Below, piece by piece: positions 12,965-21,890 of a stretch of DNA of 49,321 nucleotides. The stretch is from Ministeria vibrans ATCC 50519 (taxonomy: Eukaryota > Opisthokonta > Filasterea), in contig CALSCP010001260.1 of the NCBI GenBank assembly GCA_943704425.1, forward strand, positions 15,862 to 65,182, given 5' to 3'. Positions within the stretch are counted from its first letter, which is position 1; the number at the start of each line of letters is the position of its first letter. The notes below the pieces were generated by a model that did no database searches, was not told the DNA's origin, and saw nothing but the letters and a program-made list of their open reading frames with translations. The translations under genes and the position numbers were made by a program.

Positions 12965-14609
12965 ATGGGGAAAGAGGATGACTTGCTGCGTGCAGCGGTA
13001 GAGGGCGACGTAGCGAAAACCGAAAAACTTTTGACCAAACCTCACGGGAGCTTCTTCAAACGATCCACGGCTCGTGTCAAGGTACGTGTGCTGCACCGTG
13101 ATGGCGTGCGTGCTTTTCAAGGCGTGGGCGTGAGGGCAACAGCAGAGAAGTGCGATCCAACGAGAGCCCTCAGTCTCACGTCACTTCCGCTGTAGACGGA
13201 CGACGAAGACAAGCCGGCGGGCCCTGCGTCGCCCAAGCTGGAGCGAGTCAAGGTCACCCACATCAATGTGAACTGCACCGATGCAGACGGTACGGCTCTT
13301 CTGGAAAGTTCATCTTTGGTGCATGACTCACTTCACACTCCGACGCATCGCGATCAAAACACCCCTCTCTCGCACCGACCCACCGTCACAACGGCAATAA
13401 ATGCCCCTGGGGGCATCTTCAATGCATACGAATGCTGAGCGATGTCCCTCTACGTCTCTTATCAGTGTTTTTTTTTCGAAACCTTTTTTTTACGTGTAGG
13501 AAAAACTCCGCTGATTTTGGCTGCGCTCAACGGCCACACGCCTGTGATTGAGCTGCTGATTCGGCACGAGGCAGACGTGGCAGCTACTGACTCGACAGGC
13601 AATACTGCATTGAATCTGGCGGCGTGGCACGGGAAAACAGACGCATTGGACTTGCTGATGAAGCAGGGTGCGCAGGCACACGCCCCTTGCTCCACAGGCG
13701 ACACTGCGCTGCACTATGCCTGCCAATACGGCAAGACGTTTTGCATTTTGAAGTTGCTTCAAAACGGCGCCGAAGTGAAGCAGTAAGGCAAGGAAATAAC
13801 ATGAGAGCGGGGCAGTGATACGTCGTTTTCGTTTGTGTGCCTCTTGTGCCTGTGTGTTCTTTTTCATCCAGTGCAAACAACAATGGCGACACTGCTTTGG
13901 ATGTGGCTGCTCGCTACAAACGCAAAGAGGCCGTGGGTCTCATCATCGACGCTGACCCATCGCTTACCATCAAAGGAAAAGTATGAAAAATGACCAGCAA
14001 AAGAATTAGAAAATGATACCAAGGCACTTTAACAGGTGTTGCTGGAGAGTGCGCGAAACGGACACAAAGAGATTGTGCAGCAACTGCTGGACGCTGGAGT
14101 GGACGTGAATGCAACCGACGCCGAGACGTGGGACTCGGCTCTGCATTTGGCAGTCCGCTTCTTCCGCAAAAACGTACGTCTTACATTCGCCATTTTCTGA
14201 GGGATGTAATGAAAAAGGATGTGGTGCAGATTGTTGAGCTTCTACTGTTGTTTGGAGCCGACCCCGAGCTGAGTAACAAGGCCGGCGAGACGCCCTACAC
14301 CATTGTTGAGGCGTACAATGCAGAAAAGCCAAACGACCTTTATCCCATTATAGTCGGTACGATCAGTGTGTGTCGTTTGGCGATGCACGACATTCTCTAT
14401 TTCTATTTTTCTCTTTCTCCTTTTTTGTTTCTCTGTTCAATTACTGTGTTTCTCTTCACTTTTTTTCTGTACTCATTCATTGTGTTTCTCTCTCTCTAAC
14501 ACTTTGTTCTTTGTTTCTTTCTTTTTCTTCATTTCTTCTCTCTCTCTGTCACTTTCTTTCTTTCTCCCTCCTCTCTCTCTATCACTTTGTGTTTTTTTCC
14601 TCCTCTCTT

Positions 14610-14641
<32 letters not shown>

Positions 14642-16427
14642 CCTGTCCGTATAGGCTATCTCAATACCGATGAAAAGGACCGTGTGCTGAAACAGGCAGC
14701 AGAGCGGAACCACTCTGACGTATCTAAAAAACCTCCCACGAGACATAATCAAAAAACACTCCCTGATTCATTTTTATGTTGATAGTTAAGTGTAATTGGA
14801 AACGCAGCAAATAAATATCCATTGTAAGAACACAGAGACAGTGTGTCGATTAATAATTATAATACTAATATAATACAATTTTCTTGTTTTTAGACTGAGG
14901 GCGAAGAAAATCTGGACAAAAAACACCGATGAATTTCGCAAATCAGCCGATCTGAAACACTACGCAACAAATGTAATAGAAATTCTTCTGAATATCACTC
15001 ACTCCCTCATTGAGCTGCACTCACATTCACTTCATCGCTCTCGCTCTCGTTCTCGCTCTCACTCTCTCTTTTTTTTCTTTTGTCCTTAGGTGTTTGAGAA
15101 AGACCCTGAAGAGTATTGGCAAATGCCAAGTGCGCGCGACAATTGGATTGTGTTTGATCTGCTGAATGAGTATCGGCTTACGGGCATCGCCTTTCAAGGG
15201 TTTGACAACCAGCAGATGCCCAAGAATTGGCTTTTGGAAAGCGGTAGCGAACGCATTTCTCAATCCCTTTGTTTCTGTCTCCTCTCTCTTTCTCTTCTCT
15301 CCCTCTCTCTTTCTCTCCCTATCCCTTTGCTTTTTTTGTTTTTTTCTGCTCTTCTCGCTATCGCTTTGTGCCTTTCTTCCTCCTTCTCCTCTTTCTTTAT
15401 TTCTTTTTGTACTGACTGTCTGTCCTGTTTGTGTGGTGTGTCAGGTCCAAGTGAAAAGGGTCCGTGGAAGACCGTCTCAGTGGGAATGTGCACTGCGGAT
15501 GTGAACGACCATGTCGTTGACGACGGAGATATCGAGCAGGTCTGCGCTCTCTCACTTTGTGTCTTCATTGTTTCTTTCTCTCTTTCTTTCTCTGTTTTTT
15601 TTCTCTGTTTCTCTTTCTTTCTCCCTCCTGCTTACCGCTTTTTTGTAGGTGGATGTGCTGGGAAAGCTCCAAGAAAAGCACGGGTTTGACGGAACCTCGC
15701 GGTTCTGGCGGGTGACGCTCAAGGACAACTGGGGCGCCTTCTCAACGGTTGTGCACCGCATTGCCCTGTTTGGCGTTGATCTGAAGCTGCAAGCGTGGCT
15801 GCACCAGCTTGGCTTTGACAAGTACTTCCCGGCCTTTCTCGACGCCGGCTTTGCCCAGATGTCCGACCTGTTTGAGCTGACTAAGCCGCAGATGGAGTCA
15901 ATCATTGAGCTGCCCGGCCACCGTCGCAAGATCACGCTCGCCCTGCGCGACATTATGGAGACGCTTATTGCGGGCGAGCTGCGTGACTTGTGGTGGGGCG
16001 TGGCACCTCCAGCTCGCTGCCAGGAGAACACGCCCGTGCCGGCCTTCTCTGTGCGCGGTGCCAAGAACTGCACCGACCCCGTCGAGCTAATTGTCCATGG
16101 CTGTCCGTCAGTCACAGGCACTCTTGTGCGCTCCCTTGCCCCGAGCCAGGCCGCTCCCAATGGGCCCAGCGAGGCTGTCTTCGACGACATTGTTCTTGCT
16201 CCCGCCGGTGACTACCTTATTGAGGTTCACTCTATCGAGCGTCCGGACATTTTAGTCCGTCAAGAAGCCCCCATCAGTGTTGGTACGAACATAGCACCGC
16301 AAGTTTGTGTGCAAATACGTCAGTGTCTGAAGCTATTGCTTTTTTTTATGCTTCAGATTTTGCGCTCAAGGATGAGAAGGCTCTGGCGGCCGCCTTTGAC
16401 GACATTGACGATCTGCTCAACTTTTAA
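12965..16427 (+). CDS. Ankyrin-repeat / discoidin-like / SAM domain protein
   Basis: Multidomain scaffold, probably cytoplasmic, with about 13 small exons. Exon 1 is 12965-13081 and exon 2 13196-13289; exon 3 opens at 13500. Ankyrin repeats follow (TPLILAALNGHTPVIELL, TALNLAAWHGKTDALDLLM, TALHYACQYGK, TALDVAARYKRKEAV, then two more divergent repeats). After a linker reconstructed from a small exon near 14784-14822 comes a galactose-binding/F5-8-type-like module (EYWQMPSARDNWIVFDLLNE, LTGIAFQGFDNQQMP, SRFWRVTLKDNWGAF). This is followed by a clear SAM domain (LQAWLHQLGFDKYFPAFLDA ... PGHRRKITLALRDI) and a beta-rich tail ending in an acidic FDDIDDLLNF. All junction phases I checked keep the frame. 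A protein-interaction role is inferred from the ankyrin and SAM domains; I do not recognise an orthologue. Confidence 0.85.
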
Positions 16428-16485
16428 CTTGATGTACAAACTTTGGGCCTTTACAATAATGATAATAATAATACCATACAAGTTG

Positions 16486-16885
16486 TCATTTCTTCTTTGT
16501 GAGCCGCACCAAACGAAGGTTTTCTGCTGTCTTTCGATCAATCTCAACCTTGGCCGTGCGATAGAGCTTGCTGATGTTCTTGCGCAGCGCCCCATTCTCA
16601 ATCTCCTTCACGCGCAACTACCAAGAGCAAAAGCAATCATGAGCAAACCCCGACTCTGATTCAGCGCCTCCACGCCACACTACCTGCGCCTCCAATGTCC
16701 GTATCCTCTCCTCGGCCGCTTCCAACTGCGCCTCGGCCGCCGTCATCCTCTGCTTGACCTGAACAACGACAGACAAGCGTCGCTCATGCGCCGTCCTTCG
16801 CTTTCAACCCACACACCTCATTGTAATCGGGTTCTGCGTGTCGAGGCGCAACGATATCCTCGTAAAAATCAATCTCGTCTGCCAT
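16486..16885 (-). CDS. Small FLASH (CASP8AP2) N-terminus-like coiled-coil protein
   Basis: Three exons in phase (16885-16817, 16758-16684, 16617-16486) encode only 91 residues. The protein begins with an acidic IDFYEDIV motif, continues with a heptad-like coiled coil (MTAAEAQLEAAEERIRTLEA) and ends with a basic helix, LRKNISKLYRTAKVEIDRKT. From memory this matches the N-terminal region of animal FLASH/CASP8AP2: the LDLYEEI motif, then a coiled coil, then LKKNISALIKTARVEINRK. In animals that region binds Lsm11 of the U7 snRNP and recruits the histone pre-mRNA cleavage complex. Here the protein stops right after this region and lacks the very long remainder of animal FLASH. Function is inferred from this similarity only; it is too short for any open-frame method that ignores introns. 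It overlaps no other gene and is convergent with the SAM-domain gene, 58 bp away. Confidence 0.7.
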
Positions 16886-17213
16886 GGTGCGCAAACAACA
16901 CCAGCCTATGCGTGTGAAGCGGAAAACAAACTGACAATGGTCAAATAAGAGTAATTATTGGCAATTTGGCATTTGGCAATCTGTTCTCACTTCTCTGATT
17001 TTGTCAGATACCAATGATCAAAAAGATCAAGAGAAACACACAATCCTCTAAACTTGACTGTGATGGTACAGCATTCAAAGCGGCCTACTGGCCACTGGGT
17101 ATAGAATTAGATGTGGGCTTCTGCAGCTGAGAAAGAAAAGGAGTTCGTTTCTCTTCTCTTCTCTCTCTTTCTCTGACATTCTCGTCAAAAATTTAATACA
17201 ATCTCTTATACAT

Positions 17214-18818
17214 TTACAAGACGTGTTGCTCAACGTACGATTCCCAGTCGTACGCGCCAACTTGGCGAAGGTCAGCCACTTCGCGCTGTTTCTCCCTGCG
17301 CTTGGTTTCGAGTTCTTTGCGCTCGCCCTGCTGCAGGCCCCCAAAGCGCAACAACTTGCGCAGCACCGCCTCTTCGGTGCGCTCGCGGGCAAGCACGTCC
17401 GCCCGACGCTCGCGTAGTAGTGCACAAAGCGTCTCGCGCGCACTTGGAGACCGTGCAAGGCGTACGTCGTCCATGGTGATGCCGAGCGTGTGCTCAACCA
17501 GCTCGTCAACGTCGAGCGGGGACAGTGCGTTGCCTGGCCCGTGCGCCTCCTTGTGGACGCGCTTGGAAGTGCGCATAGACCGTCGAAACCGATTGAGCAT
17601 CTCCGGGTCGATAGAATCGGTTGAGTCGGAGCGTTGCATGGAGCGGGGTTGACTGTGCTTGCGCAGGGCCTGCACCTTCGCCGCGACGTCGGCAGCGATG
17701 TCGCTCTCGTCGTCCATGTCAGGCAGGTCGTCGAGCGACGCCGTACTTGCCTCAAGCGGAGGAGGTTGGTGGTCCGATGAGCGTGGGGCAGTGCGTGGCG
17801 AGTAGGGGACGCTCGTGTTGGTGCTGAGCGTGCGCAGCGATACTTTGTCGTTGCGACGCGACGTGTGCGGAGAGAGCGAGAAGTTGTCAAAGCTGAAGCT
17901 GAGTTCCTGATCTTGTCGTTGTTGCTCCTGTTGCTCTTGCTCCTGCTGTTGCTGTTTCTGTTGTTGTTGTTGTTGCTGTTGCTGTTGCTGTTGCTTGCGC
18001 TCTCGTCGTGGCGAGAGAAGGGTTGAGAGAGAGGCTTTGAGGGAGCGAGGGCTGCTAATAACTGTCTCATGATCAGCTGCAGTGAGAGGTGTGTCGGAGG
18101 CGGCGGACGAGACAACCGACGTGGCAGTGGAGACTGTGCTGTCACGACGCGACACGGAGGTGTGGAATCCGGTGGGGAGGTCGCTGGGATTTTCAAAGGA
18201 CTCTGGATCGTCAGGGACTGTCTTGGAGCTTTGGGAGGGCATTGAGTTGGGCGAGCGACGCATGGAGGCGCGCAGCTCAAAGCGTGGGGCGGTCATCAGG
18301 CCTGTGTCGTCGGCAGGATCGTTGGTGAAGAGCCGTCGTGCTTGCAGTTCGGGGTCGTCGTCGTTGTCGTTATTGTTGTTGCGGTGATTGTCGCGGTCGT
18401 TGCCGTTGTCGCTTTCGTCGTAGAGCCGGGTGCTGTGGAATCGTCTGATGGGGGCGCCCTGGGCATCGGAGAGAGTCAGCATGGGCGGCTGGTTGACGGC
18501 TGTTCGCTGGGGAGGGCGGGCGAGGGCAGGCGTGTCGTCGCTGCGGTTCTCGGGCGTGTCTGACAGGCGTGTGTCTCGCCTCTCTCTTCGCCACTCGACG
18601 CGCGGCGACATGGCGAACTCTTCGGACATTTCTCGATCGTAGTCACCGGCCCAGATGCTTCTGGCGCCTGACAGCCCGGAGTCGGCGCGTGTTGCCGTTG
18701 ACGACGATGCGGACGGTCGGGGTGTGCGCCGGCGACGCAGACACGCAGCGGCAACGAGCGCAGTCAGGACAACTGCTATGCCGAGTACTATGCCAGCAAC
18801 GGCGCCTGCTGAGAGCAT
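17214..18818 (-). CDS. Single-pass membrane protein with Ser-rich, polyQ-containing cytoplasmic region
   Basis: Intronless as read, 534 residues. Residues about 4-26 are one strongly hydrophobic segment (AGAVAGIVLGIAVVLTALVA) followed at once by RRRR, a stop-transfer or signal-anchor signature. The remaining 500 residues are hydrophilic and Ser/Asp/Arg-rich, with an Asn/Asp tract, a Gln/Lys tract (about 17920-17998) and a charged C-terminal helix of about 80 residues (TMDDVRLARSPSARETLCAL, REKQREVADLRQVGAYDWES). I recognise no family. The codon before the hydrophobic segment follows CTCTCAG, which could be a splice acceptor, so the visible part may be the transmembrane and cytoplasmic end of a larger receptor-like protein with upstream exons. 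The 268 bp to the divergent DUF547 gene leave little room for them. Confidence 0.72.
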   Translation of the reverse strand: MLSAGAVAGIVLGIAVVLTALVAAACLRRRRTPRPSASSSTATRADSGLSGARSIWAGDYDREMSEEFAMSPRVEWRRERRDTRLSDTPENRSDDTPALARPPQRTAVNQPPMLTLSDAQGAPIRRFHSTRLYDESDNGNDRDNHRNNNNDNDDDPELQARRLFTNDPADDTGLMTAPRFELRASMRRSPNSMPSQSSKTVPDDPESFENPSDLPTGFHTSVSRRDSTVSTATSVVSSAASDTPLTAADHETVISSPRSLKASLSTLLSPRRERKQQQQQQQQQQQQKQQQQEQEQQEQQRQDQELSFSFDNFSLSPHTSRRNDKVSLRTLSTNTSVPYSPRTAPRSSDHQPPPLEASTASLDDLPDMDDESDIAADVAAKVQALRKHSQPRSMQRSDSTDSIDPEMLNRFRRSMRTSKRVHKEAHGPGNALSPLDVDELVEHTLGITMDDVRLARSPSARETLCALLRERRADVLARERTEEAVLRKLLRFGGLQQGERKELETKRREKQREVADLRQVGAYDWESYVEQHVL

Positions 18819-19086
18819 GCGAGAACGACTCAGTCAAGGTGTGAAAAAAAGTAGATGTTTAAATGTTTTCACTTTTGCACGAGTCCACTCTTATGTCTTA
18901 TTAATGAGTAATAGGCCAAAGTGACAACGTGACTACGTCAGTGACTGCACTCAACCCTCAGATGCATGAGAGGCTACGCGGATCAGTCGGGTGCGTCGTG
19001 AGTCGCGTACAAGCAAACTGTTGCAGTCCGCAAAATTCAAAAAACAAATCAAATATAAAATTATAAATCTTTTTGTTTCTTCCTCA

Positions 19087-19529
19087 ATGGTTGATTTTGA
19101 TTCAATTGATGTGTTTATCGACTGCAACGGGTGGGTTGACTACGGATCGCTGTTGAAAGTGCGCGGGACAGCCTTGCTGCCAAACATCCAACGCATTGGT
19201 GCGGTCCGTCTTGCTGATCTCGAGGCGGCCGGGCCGGACACCCTCCTGGCGTTTCTCTTGGACGCGTACAACCTGCTGTCGTTGAACCACATGTGCGAAC
19301 TGCTCGATGTGAATCCGAACTACGACAACCGCGGATTGGGCGCAAAGTAAGTGAATGAGCGAATTGGGTTTGCGTCACAAGTGAAAGTGGGGCCATTCGT
19401 TCGCAGTGCAGCGCAAGGCCTTTGTGTGCCTTGTGCGTCCCTGTGCTGCGCGTGTGTGTTGTTGTAGTCCCACTGGACACTGAGGCATGCCATTCTTCTG
19501 CGTTTTTGTTGCGCTTGTCATATTGTGGC

Positions 19530-19583
<54 letters not shown>

Positions 19584-20262
19584 ACAAGGAATGCGCATTA
19601 GGCTTCGTTCGCTTGCGTATATGTACTCTGCCGGCGTTTGTTTGCTTGGGTCTGATGGTGGTGTGTTGCTCTCACGCTCACTCCTCTCTTTCTCTTTGGT
19701 GCACTAGAATCAAATTTTTCTTTACGCACAAAGTCACAGTCGGCGGTCAGCGAATGTCCCTCTATAAGCTGGAAGGCAAAATCCGCAAGTTTGGTGACCC
19801 CAGAATACATTTCTATCTCAACTGCGCAAGGTAGGAAGATGACGAAATCACTGTTGGACATGATCATATCTGTGTGCTTGGTAGTCGGTCGTGTCCGCGA
19901 CTCCGAAAGGGTTTTGTGACGGCAAAAACACTCAACAGTGTCCTGGATGTAAGCACACCTTGTACTCACTGCTCAACTCACTTCCTACGATAATCGCACC
20001 ACTGACTCCCACGCGCATGAATGACTAGGAGAGCACGCGCGACTTCATCAACAGACAAGGAGGCGTGGAGTACACGGCGCGCGAGTACAAGGCGGCGCAC
20101 CTGCGCGTATCGAGCATCTTCAAGTGGTACCGCAAGGACCTGCCCCATGGCGACATCTGCGCCTTTGTCCGTCGCTTCTATGACCGCGGTGAACTCACTC
20201 CCCCCATGAAGGTCAAGTATCTCAAGTACGACTGGTCCAAGAACGACCTGCCCACTTCGTAG
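19087..20262 (+). CDS. DUF547 domain protein
   Basis: Four exons with GT-AG junctions in phase (the first ends at a GTAAGT donor near 19349; the others start near 19708, 19885 and 20030). The sequence follows the DUF547 pattern: LLAFLLDAYNLLSLNHMCEL, then GGQRMSLYKLEGKIRKFGDP-RIHFYLNCAR, CPRL, LRVSSIFKWYRKDLP and the closing YLKYDWSKND. The IHF.LNC and FKWY..D blocks are the family hallmarks. The biochemical function of DUF547 is not established; in plants it is found in proteins with leucine-zipper-like N-termini. Here it makes up almost the whole protein. The gene is divergent from the membrane-protein gene and convergent with the glycosidase-like gene. Confidence 0.88.
19530..19582. repeat. 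(AAT)n microsatellite in DUF547 intron 1
   Basis: About 17 ATA/AAT triplets within the first intron. Confidence 0.9.
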
Positions 20263-20473
20263 CCGCTCGTGCGTGCCCTGTGCGTCGGTCGCGGGGTTAT
20301 TAGTATTATAATTAAAATATTTACTATTGTTATTATGATGGTTATTATATTGGTATGACTGGTATGTTCTCGTCCTCAAACCAAACGTGAGACAATCTCG
20401 GTCACCATCCGCCGTAGCTTTTGGTCCCGCCCAATGGGAGTGCGGAGCAGGGTGGTTGTTCGGAAAGAAGAAG
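20263..20473. other. Spacer between convergent genes
   Basis: About 210 bp of AT-rich sequence containing the 3' ends of the DUF547 gene and the glycosidase-like gene. Nothing else seen. Confidence 0.6.
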
Positions 20474-21790
20474 TTAGAGATGTCTTCTCTGAAAGTAGTC
20501 GAGAGCGGCGACTGTCCAAAGCTGCACGCGCGATCCAAGCGGGCGGTGAGCACCCGCAAGGCGCTCGGGGAACGGGTGGTCATCGGGGAGCTGGCGCAGA
20601 ACAGACGCGACCCGTGCAGCGACTTGAGCGCAGTGGGCGAGTTCCCAGCGCTGTGCCGCTGCATGGATGAACGCTTGCTCAAAGGGCCACACTGTGTTGG
20701 CGTGGTAGCCGTCGACAAGCCCGATTGCATCGTGCGCCGACATTGGACGGTAGCCCAGCCGCGTCTCTAACATCCTTGTAGCGTTTTCCACCTTTGATAT
20801 TGCCCCGGTCGGCACATCGCTCTCCTCCAGAAAGTACAGTGCAAACAGCTGATCGGTGGTCGCGTCGCGTCCCGCAAACACCCCAAACTCATCCCGACCC
20901 GTCACGAAGCGCGACAATTCGGCATCCCACAGGTGATCCACGAGTCCTCGCTGCATAGCACGTATCGTAGAACCAAGTTCGACGGCACGTTCCGGCAACA
21001 GCGTCTGAGCGACGCGCAGGGCCGCCAAAGCCTGAGCGTGGACCAGCAAATACACGGCCGGGTAGACAGGCTCGCCGCGCGCACGAGACGCCAACAAAGA
21101 GTCCTTCCAGTAGGTGACCAACAAAGCAAAGTGCTTGGCGCCACCGGCAAGCTCGGGCGACTCAAAGTACACCAGGGAGTCGTCAGTGGCACCTGCACCC
21201 TTGGCTGGACGCAAATGTCTCAAGATGTAATCCACGGCGCGCAATAAGTGCGGTCTGAGACGCTCAATGAGCCGCTCGAAGCGAGAGTGCTGAGAAGCAA
21301 GGCGGCCAGCCACAATGAGAAAGAGTGGGGTGGTGTCGCAGGCGGAGAAGGTCGTGCGCAACGATGGACGCGACTTCAATTGCTGTCCGGGCCACTCGTG
21401 AAAGATCTTGCCGGGCTCCTCGCCAGTGAGAGCGTCTTCCTTGCTGCCCTGGTGGCGTGCAATCCACTCCAGCGTTGTCGAGGCGAGCTGGTGGTGCTGT
21501 TGGCTTTCGGGGGAGTCGTCGACGAGGAGCAGGAGCGAGTACAGGGCGTCGCGGGCGAACACGCGAGGAAACACGGGCAGACCGGCACGCGGAATGCCTT
21601 CGGGCGTAAGCAGCTGGCGAAGGGCGCCGTCGACGGTGGTCGCCGGAGTGAAGGGGCTCGCGTGACGGTCGCGAAAGGGAGCGAGAACCACGGAGGTGAT
21701 CGTCGCCGGACCAACCATGCCAATGGGGATGATCAGCGCGATCGCGACAAATGCAACCGGGAGCAGAAGTGAAAATGACATCCCAGCCAT
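20474..21790 (-). CDS. Six-hairpin glycosidase-like protein with N-terminal membrane anchor
   Basis: 438 residues, no intron. A hydrophobic N-terminus (FSLLLPVAFVAIALIIPIGM) is an uncleaved signal anchor or signal peptide, so the enzyme probably faces the secretory lumen or cell exterior. The body looks like an alpha/alpha toroid of the amylo-1,6-glucosidase/GH15-like type: FARDALYSLLLL, then GEEPGKIFHEWPG, DTTPLFLIVAGRL, and near the end YHANTVWPFEQAFIHAAAQR. These positions correspond to substrate-binding and acid-residue regions in that superfamily. The Glu and Asp in EEPGKIFHE and CDTTPLF are candidate active-site residues. The family and substrate cannot be decided from reading alone; glycogen- or glucan-related activity is a guess. 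Confidence 0.72.
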   Translation of the reverse strand: MAGMSFSLLLPVAFVAIALIIPIGMVGPATITSVVLAPFRDRHASPFTPATTVDGALRQLLTPEGIPRAGLPVFPRVFARDALYSLLLLVDDSPESQQHHQLASTTLEWIARHQGSKEDALTGEEPGKIFHEWPGQQLKSRPSLRTTFSACDTTPLFLIVAGRLASQHSRFERLIERLRPHLLRAVDYILRHLRPAKGAGATDDSLVYFESPELAGGAKHFALLVTYWKDSLLASRARGEPVYPAVYLLVHAQALAALRVAQTLLPERAVELGSTIRAMQRGLVDHLWDAELSRFVTGRDEFGVFAGRDATTDQLFALYFLEESDVPTGAISKVENATRMLETRLGYRPMSAHDAIGLVDGYHANTVWPFEQAFIHAAAQRWELAHCAQVAARVASVLRQLPDDHPFPERLAGAHRPLGSRVQLWTVAALDYFQRRHL

Positions 21791-21890
21791 GGTGGGGGCC
21801 GTCGAGCTAGCAAAATTTCTTAACTATTCTGTGACTATTCTTATGTAATTATAAATTATTTTATTTTACTATTATTATTCATTTTATTCA

